64,000 nucleotides of DNA from Candidatus Omnitrophota bacterium (GCA_014728045.1 WJMH01000015.1:148479-212478), one strand, 5' to 3'; shown: positions 8,881 to 17,779, counted from the stretch's first letter. The notes: a model not told the origin generated them from the letters alone. Numbers and translations are program-made.

Positions 8881-10158
8881 ATGATAAAGAGATTTTTCAT
8901 AAAACACAGAGGGACCGTACGCGATTTTTTCTGGCGAAACATCCAGACCTTCGGCAAGAAATTCTATTTCCTTTTAGTATTCTTCTACTCGGCAAAGATT
9001 TTGGAGCCTGCCGATTTCGGTACACTTAATTATTTCCTTGCCATTGTAGGACTCCTTGTCGTATTCTGCGACTTCGGCTTTTCGGTTTCGGCGTCAAAAT
9101 ATGTGGCTGAATACAAAGCCACGGATCCTGACCGTCTGCGGAAGACATTCACCTCCGTATCCGTTGTTATACTGGCCATAGCGTCTTTAATATCAATAGC
9201 ACTGATAAGTATCGGCGGATATCTATTCGGGGATAACTTGAAATATGCTTTATTGCTGATACCGTTCCTTTTTCTTGCTCCTCTTACAGCTATTCTGGAT
9301 GGCCTATACCGTGGTACCCGCAGATTCAGGCAACTGTCGATAATCAATATCATAGCGATCTGCACTTCCATGGCGATCGCCCTTCCTCTCATTAAAACAT
9401 ACGCTCTGGTGGGAACCATACTATCCATAAACTCTTTATATATATTCCTTACTCTCGGCATGACGTTCTTCAGCAAAAACATCAGCTTTTCCGTTGACAG
9501 GAATATCACCAAAGAGGTCTCTCGATACGCTGTGTACATAGGTCTTGCGAGTCTGGCGTATTATATGTACACCCGTGTTGATATCCTGATACTCAAGCAA
9601 TTCGGTTATGTGACCGAGATAGGATATTACGCTATTGTCAATTCGCTTTTTGGGATAATCCTGATACCGTCAACAATGCTGGGCCAGGTCATAGCTCCCC
9701 GTACCAGTACTAAATCGGCCCTTGGGGAGTTCGTGGACATTAAACGTAAGTTCACCCGCAGCATAATACCATCACTGACAATATCATTGCCCCTGAGCAT
9801 TCTGTTGTTTTTTCTGTTGCCTGCAGCAATAAAAATGGTTTTACCTAAATACTATACGCCGAATTTTATTCGGATATTCGGCATTATGATGATATTGCTG
9901 CCCTTCAAGCTATGGAGTGTTTTCACAGTGAACGGGTTCATTACCCCGGGGGGTTTTGCAAAAATAATTACAGTGGCTACTTTCATCGGTGGTATTTTGA
10001 ACATTTTGTTTGACTACCTTTTGATATGGCTCATGGGATTCATCGGTGTATTCATAACCACCCTTGTGGTTCATTCGTTAACCATAGTAGTGGTCAATAC
10101 ACTTTTTTTTCTAAAGATCAGAAAATTAGCGGCTTCTGTTGATAGTAATAAACCTTAG
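8881..10158 (+). CDS. Wzx-type polysaccharide flippase (MATE/MVF superfamily)
   Basis: 425 residues with about 12 hydrophobic spans spread over the whole length and an N-terminal basic segment. The opening pattern (Lys-Lys-Phe-Tyr-Phe...Tyr-Ser-Ala-Lys-Ile-Leu-Glu-Pro-Ala-Asp-Phe-Gly) is the PST/Wzx family signature for the first two helices. It would flip undecaprenyl-linked oligosaccharide repeat units across the inner membrane, the export step for the glycan built by the neighbouring transferases. The coding part appears more AT-rich than its neighbours, as is common in variable surface-glycan genes. No ribosome binding site is visible before the ATG. Confidence 0.85.
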   Translation: MIKRFFIKHRGTVRDFFWRNIQTFGKKFYFLLVFFYSAKILEPADFGTLNYFLAIVGLLVVFCDFGFSVSASKYVAEYKATDPDRLRKTFTSVSVVILAIASLISIALISIGGYLFGDNLKYALLLIPFLFLAPLTAILDGLYRGTRRFRQLSIINIIAICTSMAIALPLIKTYALVGTILSINSLYIFLTLGMTFFSKNISFSVDRNITKEVSRYAVYIGLASLAYYMYTRVDILILKQFGYVTEIGYYAIVNSLFGIILIPSTMLGQVIAPRTSTKSALGEFVDIKRKFTRSIIPSLTISLPLSILLFFLLPAAIKMVLPKYYTPNFIRIFGIMMILLPFKLWSVFTVNGFITPGGFAKIITVATFIGGILNILFDYLLIWLMGFIGVFITTLVVHSLTIVVVNTLFFLKIRKLAASVDSNKP

Positions 10159-10227
10159 CCCTAAAATAGCTCCGGTCCGCATTTTAAATAATGGCTTATA
10201 TGATCTAATATCCCTGGGAGAAAAAAA

Positions 10228-11331
10228 ATGATAAGAAAATACTGGCACTGGCTTAAGTACAAACTTGGTATACGCGATATCATTGGTTTACGTTTTACCA
10301 CCACCTGGAAATGCGATTCAAAATGCAAAACCTGTAATATCTGGAAAGATGCCACTGCGGGAAAGAATGATCTAACCGTTAAGGAAATAGACAACTTTTC
10401 TCGAGCCGAATGCTTGAAAAAAGTAGAATATATAACTCTCAGCGGTGGTGAACCCACCCTAAGGAAAGACTTGCCCGAGGTCATAGAAGTCCTGCATAAG
10501 AACCTTCCAAAAGCTGGGTTCGCTATGACCACCCATGGAATGCATCCTCAGCTCGAGGAAGACGTCTTTAGGAAAATCCTGAGGAATAACCCGGATATCC
10601 CCTTCAGATTCGTTGGCATCAGTCTTAACGGACCGCCTCAAATACATGATCGTACCCGGGGAATAGAAGGCAGCTGGGAAAAAGCAGTTGAAACCTATGA
10701 TAGACTGAAAGATCTGGTCCCTTGTGAATTCAGCTTCACTTTCTGCAAGGATAATGTAGAATACTTCGAATGGGTACAGGACTTTGCCCGTAGCAAGGGG
10801 ACAAGAGCATATATATGCTGGACTGTTATGAATGAACGCTTCGATATTTTGGATGAAGATCTTGTTTTCTGGCGTGAAGGGATGGATAAGATGCTCCGAG
10901 ATTATGTTAAGAACAATTATCCTACACCCAAAGGATTGCTCGATAAAATAAAAAGTTTCATCGCCCCCCCTACCAGCATTACCTTGGCATGTCTATACGA
11001 TAACATAATCAATCGGAACATCATGCCCTGCTACGCTGGCACGCAAATAATTCATATTGATCCGAATGGCAATGTCTACCCGTGCAATTTTAAGCTTTCC
11101 GAAGACCGTATACTTGGGAATCTCAGGGAAAGGGATCTCGACGAGATATGGGCAGAAGTATCCCCGAAGATCCTCCAGGAAATAAAAAAAGGGGAATGCA
11201 TGTACCCCAATGGTCTTTGCGGAGACTCTGATATATACCCAAGCATCTGCAACTGTCCGCCTTTTGTGCAGAAATGGTATCTATCCAAGCTTATTAAGCA
11301 AGAAAAATTGATAAAATCCAAAAATGAGTGA
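10228..11331 (+). CDS. Radical SAM enzyme with SPASM-type C-terminal domain
   Basis: 367 residues. Cys29, Cys33 and Cys36 form the C-x3-C-x2-C site for the SAM-binding 4Fe-4S cluster, followed by Leu-Ser-Gly-Gly-Glu-Pro-Thr near 71. The C-terminal third has the SPASM pattern: Cys-Tyr-Ala-Gly...Ile-Asp-Pro-Asn-Gly-Asn-Val-Tyr-Pro-Cys, an Asn-Leu-Arg-Glu repeat, then several Cys up to about residue 345. This implies auxiliary Fe-S cluster binding. Members act on peptides, lipids or sugars. Here it sits between a flippase and a glycosyltransferase, so a glycan or lipid-carrier modification is plausible but unproven. The ATG follows a TGGGAG site. Confidence 0.85.
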   Translation: MIRKYWHWLKYKLGIRDIIGLRFTTTWKCDSKCKTCNIWKDATAGKNDLTVKEIDNFSRAECLKKVEYITLSGGEPTLRKDLPEVIEVLHKNLPKAGFAMTTHGMHPQLEEDVFRKILRNNPDIPFRFVGISLNGPPQIHDRTRGIEGSWEKAVETYDRLKDLVPCEFSFTFCKDNVEYFEWVQDFARSKGTRAYICWTVMNERFDILDEDLVFWREGMDKMLRDYVKNNYPTPKGLLDKIKSFIAPPTSITLACLYDNIINRNIMPCYAGTQIIHIDPNGNVYPCNFKLSEDRILGNLRERDLDEIWAEVSPKILQEIKKGECMYPNGLCGDSDIYPSICNCPPFVQKWYLSKLIKQEKLIKSKNE

Positions 11332-12316
11332 ATCGAGAATCACTATGGAAAACCCCAGAATCAGTGTTGTACTTTCCGTATTCAACGGCATTCCTCATCT
11401 TCGGGAATCGATAGAAAGCATACTTGACCAGACATTTGACGATATAGAACTTATCCTGATAGATGATGGGTCAACGGACGATACTCCCCGGATCGTGGAA
11501 AGCTTCACCGATAAGCGTATCAGGAAAATCCGCCATGAAAAGAACATAGGGCTGACAAAGTCTCTGAACGAAGGACTTCGCCTGGCACGCGGGAAATATA
11601 TGGCACGCCAGGACAGTGACGATATTTCTCTGCCTGAGAGACTCAGTAAGCAGTATGCTTTTATGGAAAAACATCCGGACATTGTCCTGACCGGTTGCGG
11701 CGCCGAGATAATTGACAATGAAGGTAAAAAGGTCTCTTCTTTCGTGCCCGTTACTGATCCCACTGTTTTAGCCAGAACCTCATCTGAAAAATGTCAGATA
11801 TTTCATCCCAGCATTATCTTCCGTAATGATTGTGGTATATATTACCGTGAGAAGTTCATCTATTCACAGGACTATGACCTTTACCTCAGGCTCCTTACCC
11901 AGGGCAAAAAAATAGCCAATATGCCCGATATCCTTATAAGATATAGATTGTCACCGGGCGCCATATCATATAGTAAGAGAACTCACCAGTTCCTTTTTTC
12001 GCGTAAAGCCCGTGAATTCTATGAACAAAGGATCAGAACGGGAAAAGATTTTTATGAAGATTTCAATACAGATTCGGTAATTTCTATAAATGCGGATAAT
12101 ACCGAAGACTCGGAGATTTTACTTAACGAATTAAAAGCAAGCGTAGAGATAGAAGATCTTCAACGGATACGGTCGTTCTACGTGAAATATTTACTTGCCC
12201 GCAAACGACTGGATAGGTATTTAGTTTATTTTCTTATCAGTTTCCTGCCAGCCAAGTTTTTACGGCTCGTGAAAAAATTAAACTCAAAGAAAAGAGCAGG
12301 AAAACTAAACGAGTAG
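11324..12316 (+). CDS. Family 2 glycosyltransferase
   Basis: 330 residues. Val-Leu-Ser-Val-Phe-Asn-Gly near 16, Ile-Asp-Asp-Gly-Ser-Thr near 46, a Gln-Asp-Ser-Asp-Asp metal site near 95 and Ser-Gln-Asp-Tyr-Asp near 183 define the GT-A fold. The first ATG overlaps the end of the radical SAM gene by 8 bases, which suggests translational coupling. A second in-frame ATG at 11345 starts Met-Glu-Asn-Pro-Arg and would also give a complete domain. The C-terminal 100 residues are charged. It converges on wecB with 25 bases between. Confidence 0.87.
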   Translation: MSESRITMENPRISVVLSVFNGIPHLRESIESILDQTFDDIELILIDDGSTDDTPRIVESFTDKRIRKIRHEKNIGLTKSLNEGLRLARGKYMARQDSDDISLPERLSKQYAFMEKHPDIVLTGCGAEIIDNEGKKVSSFVPVTDPTVLARTSSEKCQIFHPSIIFRNDCGIYYREKFIYSQDYDLYLRLLTQGKKIANMPDILIRYRLSPGAISYSKRTHQFLFSRKAREFYEQRIRTGKDFYEDFNTDSVISINADNTEDSEILLNELKASVEIEDLQRIRSFYVKYLLARKRLDRYLVYFLISFLPAKFLRLVKKLNSKKRAGKLNE

Positions 12317-12341
12317 GCTTTCGGATAATATATTTTAAACA

Positions 12342-13511
12342 TCAACTCTGTAGACTGTTGCTGTCACGGTTCGGGTGTGCAATAATCTCTATGATCCTGG
12401 TTGATGTCAGACCTATTCCATAACCGGCTTCACCCTGACACGACGGCCCTGACTGGAAGGCAGCGTTTATTCTGGATTTATCCGCACCTACTAGAAAATT
12501 CCATCCGGCTTCAACCGTTTCGATCCACTCTGTCTCTTCACGGAGCGTTATACAAGGAACGCCCGCGAAATAAGCCTCTTTCTGCATCCCGCCCGAGTCG
12601 GTCAAAATAACTTTTGCGTTCTTCTCCAGGATAAGCATGTCAAAATAACTTACCGGATCGATCATGCGAATGCCCTGGAGATCCCTCTGCCTAATATCGT
12701 ATTTTTCCAGACATTTCCTGGTGCGGGGATGCATGGGAAAAACAACTTGCGTATCCTTGCCGATAGCATTCAAAGCCTCCAGAATATTCCTGAGTCTTGT
12801 TTCATCATCGGTATTCTCGGCACGATGCACTGTAGCCAGGCAGTATTCTTCCCCTTTCAGGGAAAGCTCTTCGATTATACGTGATTTTTTTTCCGCGATA
12901 CCGAGACACAGAAGGAAAGAATCATACATTATATCCCCCACGTTCAACACAAAAGGCTCTTTCCCGGTCAATCGCGGCGTATCCTCAACGAGTTTTCCTC
13001 CGTTGACGATGTTGGAAAAACCCTCTTTGCTCAGGTTGTTGACGGCGTTCTCCGTCGGACAGAAAAGTATGCTTGAGCAGTGGTCGGTAAGAGCCCTGTT
13101 GATCTCTTCGGGCATGGTACGGTCATAGCTTCTAAGTCCGGCTTCCACATGGTCCACCGGTATGTGCAGTTTTGCCGCGGCAAGAGCGCCGGCCAGCGTG
13201 GAATTGGTATCCCCGTAAACGATTACCCGGTCGGGCTTATTCAAGAGAAAGACCTCTTCTATCTTCCTGAGCATGAGAGCCGTCTGAAGTCCGTGTTCTG
13301 CAGAACCCACACCCAGGTGAAAATCCGGTTCGGGAAGCCCCAGCTCCTCAAAAAAGACTTTCGACATATTATAATCATAGTGCTGACCCGTATGGACTAT
13401 AACATGCTCGACCTTCGGAGCCTTCTCCCGGAAAGCGCGGACAAGAGGCGCCAGCTTGATGAACTGGGGTCTTGCGCCCACTATGCTGATTATTTTCCCA
13501 CGATCCGCCAT
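12342..13511 (-). CDS. wecB: UDP-N-acetylglucosamine 2-epimerase (non-hydrolysing)
   Basis: 389 residues. It interconverts UDP-GlcNAc and UDP-ManNAc in the cytoplasm, supplying ManNAc-type sugars to surface polysaccharide. The N-terminus Gly-Ala-Arg-Pro-Gln-Phe-Ile-Lys (7-14), the His-Thr-Gly-Gln-His-Tyr motif near 41, Tyr-Gly-Asp-Thr-Asn-Ser near 98, and His-Val-Glu-Ala-Gly-Leu-Arg near 119 are all WecB signatures. A Thr-Asp-Ser-Gly-Gly-Met-Gln segment near 305 completes the UDP site. Full length. It starts 2 bases after the stop of the peptidase gene, so the two are co-transcribed. Confidence 0.95.
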   Translation of the reverse strand: MADRGKIISIVGARPQFIKLAPLVRAFREKAPKVEHVIVHTGQHYDYNMSKVFFEELGLPEPDFHLGVGSAEHGLQTALMLRKIEEVFLLNKPDRVIVYGDTNSTLAGALAAAKLHIPVDHVEAGLRSYDRTMPEEINRALTDHCSSILFCPTENAVNNLSKEGFSNIVNGGKLVEDTPRLTGKEPFVLNVGDIMYDSFLLCLGIAEKKSRIIEELSLKGEEYCLATVHRAENTDDETRLRNILEALNAIGKDTQVVFPMHPRTRKCLEKYDIRQRDLQGIRMIDPVSYFDMLILEKNAKVILTDSGGMQKEAYFAGVPCITLREETEWIETVEAGWNFLVGADKSRINAAFQSGPSCQGEAGYGIGLTSTRIIEIIAHPNRDSNSLQS

Positions 13512-13513
13512 GT

Positions 13514-14458
13514 TTACCTGATAAAAAGCCCTTTCTCCATGAGTTTAACCCCGTCCAGATAGATATCCGGTCTGGTTATGACACCGTCAAGATGGAGCGG
13601 CACATCGTTATCTCCCCCGTATGAAAGATTATTACCCACGGCTATATGGATGGTACCTATCACCTTTTCGTCTTCCAGGACATTTCCCGATATACGCGCC
13701 TTGGGATTGAGACCGATACCGAGCTCGGCCACCCTGTACGCCCTGGCACCAACTCTGTCAAGCCTTTCAATGACCTCCCGGGACCTTTCACCGTTTATCT
13801 CGCAGACCACACCGCCCCTCACCTTGAAGGCAAGGGGTGCGTTCAAAACCCCCAGTTCCGGGAAGGTCGCGTCGACGATATATACTCCCTCACAGCTTTC
13901 GGGTGAAAACGATATTTCTCCCTCGGGAAGGTTGCCGAAAGCGCCCGGATGGTCGAAAGACGCTCCCTCCCTCCCGAAAAAGGATCCCGAACCGACCCGG
14001 AACACCATATCCGTGCCCAGTTCGGTCACTACCCGTACGGTCGAAACACCACTGAGCTTGCCGTAAAGCCATTTCGATTCCTCCCTGAGATGCTCATAAT
14101 CGATATCAAGGCACCGGTTGGCGACCTCTTCGGTGATGCTCGGCATGCTCGCTATTCTGGCGCCTCTTGAGGTTGCTTCTCTCCTGGCCATAGTGTGAGT
14201 GAGGGACTTATCGGTGATCAGAAGCTGCACGTCATACTGCGTCATAAGTCTTGATATCTGCTCGGGAGGCTCCGTGCCGTGTTCCGGGGTGGGATCCATG
14301 ACCGATATCTTGGCCCGCTTGGTGATCCCCCGGGCGTGGTCGTAAAAAGCCCGTCCGATGGGTTCCTTCACGGTATCGGTAACGATAAGACAGGATTCCG
14401 TCTTGCGCAACTTCAATGAACCGGTAAAAACCGCGTGTAACGCGTTCTCGCTTATCAC
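13514..14458 (-). CDS. M29-type (thermophilic) aminopeptidase family protein
   Basis: 314 residues. The C-terminal half carries the M29 metal-site pattern: Asn-Leu-Pro-Glu-Gly-Glu near 178, Ala-Glu-Leu-Gly-Ile-Gly near 245, Glu-Asp-Glu-Lys near 263, Ile-His-Ile-Ala-Val-Gly near 270 and His-Leu-Asp-Gly near 289. These residues bind two metal ions in leucyl aminopeptidases of this family. The protein is shorter than typical M29 members (about 370-410), with a reduced N-terminal part. It is therefore a short or divergent member; peptide hydrolysis is likely but unproven. It sits between an EamA gene and wecB. Confidence 0.75.
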   Translation of the reverse strand: MISENALHAVFTGSLKLRKTESCLIVTDTVKEPIGRAFYDHARGITKRAKISVMDPTPEHGTEPPEQISRLMTQYDVQLLITDKSLTHTMARREATSRGARIASMPSITEEVANRCLDIDYEHLREESKWLYGKLSGVSTVRVVTELGTDMVFRVGSGSFFGREGASFDHPGAFGNLPEGEISFSPESCEGVYIVDATFPELGVLNAPLAFKVRGGVVCEINGERSREVIERLDRVGARAYRVAELGIGLNPKARISGNVLEDEKVIGTIHIAVGNNLSYGGDNDVPLHLDGVITRPDIYLDGVKLMEKGLFIR

Positions 14459-14479
14459 TTGTAACCGCTCCTTTTTTGA

Positions 14480-14899
14480 CTAAAGCCTGAGGAGCCATAC
14501 ACCCGCAAGAATGAACAGCATCCCGAAGACCTTCTGCATGGTAACAGCTTCCCCCAGAAAGAATATCCCGAGAATGAAAGCTATCAGTGGATAAGTGCCC
14601 GAAATGGGTACGACGCGCGAGACATCCCCTATTTTAAGCCCGTGGTAGAAGGCTATCTGCGCCACGAAACTTGCAAGGAACCCGCTAAGTATCAAGAGGC
14701 CTATGGACCTGGCGTCGCTCTCCCTTATGTGCTGGGGTTTGACGACGAAAAGCCCGAGAAGAACTATCCCTATTATGACTCCCAGGCACCTGAAAAAAAG
14801 AGCCGTGAATGGCTGGGTCCTTACCAGACCCAGTTTCTCGAGCACGGGGACCACTCCCCATATACAGGCCGTTAAAATAGCCCAGAGCACTGCATTCAT
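14480..14899 (-). CDS. Half-size EamA-domain transporter
   Basis: 139 residues forming a single EamA unit of about five membrane spans, starting Leu-Trp-Ala-Ile-Leu-Thr-Ala-Cys-Ile-Trp-Gly. Most EamA proteins have two such units in tandem; this one would have to dimerise, as small multidrug-resistance proteins do. A conserved Gly-Glu-Ala-Val motif precedes the last helix. Substrate unknown; metabolite or undecaprenyl-linked sugar export are possibilities in this context. Confidence 0.75.
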   Translation of the reverse strand: MNAVLWAILTACIWGVVPVLEKLGLVRTQPFTALFFRCLGVIIGIVLLGLFVVKPQHIRESDARSIGLLILSGFLASFVAQIAFYHGLKIGDVSRVVPISGTYPLIAFILGIFFLGEAVTMQKVFGMLFILAGVWLLRL

Positions 14900-14909
14900 A
14901 AAAAACCTT

Positions 14910-15476
14910 TTAGAACTTTACTTCGGGAACTTCCTTTGCCGATTCGGATACCTCGAAATATTCCCTCGGCTGGTCGAGCCCCCTCAAAGAGGCGAAAAAG
15001 CCCCCGAAAACGGTACGCCTGTAAGTGTTGAACCTCTTCACCGCGTTATTGTACCTCATCCTCTCGACCGCTATCCTGTTCTCGGTCCCCTCAAGCTGTG
15101 CCTGAAGGGCCATGAAGTTCTGGTTGGCCTTGAGGTTGGGATAAGCCTCTGCCACCAGAAGAAGCCTTGAAAGAGCTCCAGTCATCTGGTTGGCGTTCTC
15201 TATCTTTTTCTCAACGGTATCGGCCTTGGCCCACTGGCTGCGAAGCCTGGTGACCTCCTTGAAAATGCCCTCTTCATGGGCGGCGTACCCCTTGACCGTG
15301 TTAACAAGATTGGGGACCAGGTCGTTCCTTCTCTGCAGCTGGTTCTCGACCTGCGCCCAGGCAGAATTGACGTTCTCATCGAGCCTGACCACATGATTGA
15401 GACCGGCGATCATCCACCCGCCGAAGAGCAAAAGAACCAGCAGTATAACACCGACGACTATCAGAACGTTCTTCAT
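14910..15476 (-). CDS. lemA: LemA family protein
   Basis: 188 residues. One N-terminal membrane helix (about 4-24) is followed by the LemA core: Val-Asn-Ser-Ala-Trp-Ala-Gln-Val-Glu-Asn-Gln-Leu-Gln-Arg-Arg-Asn-Asp-Leu near 40-57, then a four-helix coiled bundle ending Arg-Tyr-Asn-Asn-Ala-Val-Lys-Arg-Phe-Asn. Function is unresolved; LemA is commonly paired with a TPM-domain protein, as here. A perfect AGGAGG precedes the ATG. It is 30 bases downstream of the TPM gene. Confidence 0.92.
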   Translation of the reverse strand: MKNVLIVVGVILLVLLLFGGWMIAGLNHVVRLDENVNSAWAQVENQLQRRNDLVPNLVNTVKGYAAHEEGIFKEVTRLRSQWAKADTVEKKIENANQMTGALSRLLLVAEAYPNLKANQNFMALQAQLEGTENRIAVERMRYNNAVKRFNTYRRTVFGGFFASLRGLDQPREYFEVSESAKEVPEVKF

Positions 15477-15506
15477 CTTATCCTCCTAAATAGTTTTCTT
15501 GAAGCA

Positions 15507-16256
15507 TCACCAGGACCCGGAAGCTCCGCCTCCGCCGGACATGCCTCCTCCGAAACCTCCGAAACCTCCTCCGAAAGAACCCCTGCCGCCTCCTGACCAG
15601 TAACCGCCGCCGCTCATCAGAAAGAAAAGCGCGCCGAACCTGAATCCGAAAATAAGGATAAAAAAGAGCAGCATGAGAAGGCTGCCCAGCGGGGACCTGG
15701 CACCGCGTGATGGTACCGCCGCGGTCTTTACCTCGGGCATTTCCAGTTCAACACCGTACTCGTCCCTTACAAGTTTCGCTATCATGACGACGCCGGAAGA
15801 GATCCCCAGATCGTAACCGCCTTTTCTGAAAGCTGGTATCATAAGGTCCTGTATTATCACTTTGCTCTGCAGGTCCGTCACCGCTCCCTCCAGGCCGTAT
15901 CCCACTTCTATCCTCACCTTCCTGTCGCGCACGGCAAGAAGTATCAGAAGTCCGTTATCTTCTCCTGCCTTGCCGATACCCCACTTCGCGAAAAGCTCTA
16001 CCGCGTACTGTTCTACCGTAAGGGGTGAAGTGGTCTCGACGGTGACGACCACCACTTCCGCGGAGGTCTTTCTCTCGATCTCAGCGCACAAGGCGCTTAT
16101 CTGGGCGCGCGCATCGGGCGACATCACATTGGCAAAATCGTTAACGAAGCCCTGGGGCTGCGGATATTGGACCTCCTGGGCCCGGGAAAGACCCGCGCAC
16201 GCAAAGGCGACCATCAAAACCGTGAATAATATGGAAAAAAGTTTTCTCATCTTCAA
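15507..16256 (-). CDS. TPM-domain (YgcG-like) membrane protein with glycine-rich tail
   Basis: 249 residues. A signal peptide (1-26) leads to a TPM domain (about 33-155: Val-Asn-Asp-Phe-Ala-Asn-Val-Met-Ser, a Lys-Thr-Ser-Ala-Glu-Val-Val-Val strand, and Val-Gly-Tyr-Gly-Leu-Glu-Gly near 118). Then come one membrane helix (about 188-210) and a tail made almost only of Gly, Phe and Ser. The domain would lie outside the inner membrane with the tail inside. The LemA plus TPM pairing is recurrent in bacteria; a role in membrane protein turnover or envelope stress has been suggested. The start overlaps the nucleotidyltransferase stop by 4 bases. Confidence 0.9.
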   Translation of the reverse strand: MKMRKLFSILFTVLMVAFACAGLSRAQEVQYPQPQGFVNDFANVMSPDARAQISALCAEIERKTSAEVVVVTVETTSPLTVEQYAVELFAKWGIGKAGEDNGLLILLAVRDRKVRIEVGYGLEGAVTDLQSKVIIQDLMIPAFRKGGYDLGISSGVVMIAKLVRDEYGVELEMPEVKTAAVPSRGARSPLGSLLMLLFFILIFGFRFGALFFLMSGGGYWSGGGRGSFGGGFGGFGGGMSGGGGASGSW

Positions 16257-16993
16257 AAATTATCCGCTATGCTGGAAAGCCTTTCCAGCTGATCGATAAA
16301 ACCTTTGATCAGAGGTTCCGCCTCGCCCCTTCCTATGGGGCTTGCCGTCTTTTTATCCCTCAGCACCTCGAGAAAAGACGCCGGGTCAACCCCGAACTCC
16401 TCGCCCATCTGGCTCAGCACTTCGGCTTTCTCCCGCGGGCTCTGCCCGCTCTTGAGCCTTATCATGCTCCTGAATACCGGCATGAGCGAGCGGAAAGAAG
16501 CCTTTATGATCTTCTCGGCTCCTTTTCTGTTAAGGGCCTGCTCCAGGTAAGCCTGGCGTATCATGAGAAGTTTTCCCTTCAGCTGGTACTCGCACTCGCG
16601 GCGCAGGTCCTCTTTCTCCACCTCTATGCCCTCCAGAACGTCCTCCCCGAAAAGGACGCACCGGGAATCCTTCATGGTCCAGAACTCTATCGGGAAGGTA
16701 TCCAGCGACATCCTGATGTATTCCGGCGAAAGAAAAAGGGGTGCCGTAATACCCTTTCTGGAGGCTTTCTGGACGGGCTTAAGAAGCTCCTTGAGCCTTG
16801 GCAGGGTAACGTCCTTTAATACGACCGCGACATTGATGTCCGAGGTCTTGGGATTATAATCGGGGCCTGTAACGCTGCCGTAGGCAAAAATGGAAACAAG
16901 ATCATTTCCATAGGCCTCGATCACTTCCTGCAGGAAAGGTTCAAGGGCTTTTCTGGCCCCTTCCGGCAGCTTGTCCATATTCCTGATGTTCAT
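16253..16993 (-). CDS. Nucleotidyltransferase-fold protein with altered catalytic motif
   Basis: 246 residues. A Pol-beta-type fold is shown by Tyr-Gly-Ser-Val-Thr-Gly at 42-47, followed by Thr-Ser-Asp-Ile-Asn at about 54-58. In active minimal nucleotidyltransferases this second element is Ser-Asp-x-Asp; here the second Asp is Asn, so metal binding may be weakened or lost. Residues about 140-240 are helical, like a four-helix partner domain fused behind. A GGAGG site precedes the ATG. It is the first gene of the run down to wecB. Substrate unknown. Confidence 0.7.
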   Translation of the reverse strand: MNIRNMDKLPEGARKALEPFLQEVIEAYGNDLVSIFAYGSVTGPDYNPKTSDINVAVVLKDVTLPRLKELLKPVQKASRKGITAPLFLSPEYIRMSLDTFPIEFWTMKDSRCVLFGEDVLEGIEVEKEDLRRECEYQLKGKLLMIRQAYLEQALNRKGAEKIIKASFRSLMPVFRSMIRLKSGQSPREKAEVLSQMGEEFGVDPASFLEVLRDKKTASPIGRGEAEPLIKGFIDQLERLSSIADNF

Positions 16994-17081
16994 ATATTAC
17001 CTCCGGTGGTCGAATTAACCTATCACTCACTAAAGACAGATATTATACCTCAAAGGAACGTTAATATCCAGATTCCATGGT

Positions 17082-17582
17082 TTATTTATGTTTCGACACG
17101 CACGAGAGACTGAAAGAATTGCGCCATCTGTAAATAAGAGAAAGTTCTCTCGCCTCCCCCCGGTGGCTGTACAGATAATCCACCAGAAGGTGCAGGCTCA
17201 TGCCGGTAGCTACCGGAACCATCCACTCAACCAGCACGGACACAAGCCATGCGGCCGCTATCACTTCCCACGAATGCAAAAGGATGAAACACTTGCCCGA
17301 AGCCAGGTATTTATGGTCGAAAAAATCCCGCAGGCTGAAACGGAACCCAAAAAAGCGGAAATAATCGAACAGGTGGTCCAGATCTATAAAGACTCCCCCC
17401 GCTATCGCCAGAAGTGCCCATGTCCATTTTCTCGTAAGGAAGTAAAAGAACGCTGCGAGCATTATGGAAATAACCGCGTGAGTGGCAAGATCTACCGCGG
17501 TCATCACGCGCGATCTGGTGTTTTCCTGCATATCCGGTCTAAAAAGTCCTTTCCTCGGGCCGGGCCCGCATCCTTCAAGCAT
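17082..17582 (-). CDS. Small integral membrane protein, metal-dependent-hydrolase-like (YdjM/DUF457 pattern)
   Basis: Up to 166 residues with four hydrophobic segments. The pattern Asp-Leu-Ala-Thr-His-Ala near the start, Gly-Gly-Val-Phe-Ile-Asp-Leu-Asp-His-Leu-Phe-Asp at about 61-72, and His-Leu-Leu-Val-Asp-Tyr near 131 resembles membrane-bound metal-dependent hydrolases. The His and Asp residues could bind metal. In-frame ATGs also occur at 17531 and 17504, and the later ones remove a Gly/Pro-rich extension, so the start is uncertain. Function unknown. Confidence 0.6.
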   Translation of the reverse strand: MLEGCGPGPRKGLFRPDMQENTRSRVMTAVDLATHAVISIMLAAFFYFLTRKWTWALLAIAGGVFIDLDHLFDYFRFFGFRFSLRDFFDHKYLASGKCFILLHSWEVIAAAWLVSVLVEWMVPVATGMSLHLLVDYLYSHRGEARELSLIYRWRNSFSLSCVSKHK

Positions 17583-17686
17583 TGTTTCCAGTATTATTAT
17601 ACACTATGATCGCAAGATACAAAAAGAAGGATGCGTTTTTCATGACAATTATTTTTAAGAAGTGATATATATATTCATCAACTTTC

Positions 17687-17715
17687 TTGCATAAAAACGT
17701 ATGTCAATATATAAT
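17687..17715 (+). promoter_or_regulatory. Sigma-70-type promoter for the sensor kinase operon
   Basis: TTGCAT (17687-17692) and TATAAT (17710-17715) are separated by 17 bases. The predicted transcript starts near 17722, giving a leader of about 58 bases to the kinase ATG at 17780. An AAAGGAG lies about 20 bases before the ATG, farther than usual. Confidence 0.65.
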
Positions 17716-17779
17716 TGTGAGTAAATAGGGGTTCTCTATTTCCTGAAACCTTGGTAAAGGAGCGATTCACGAGTTAGGC

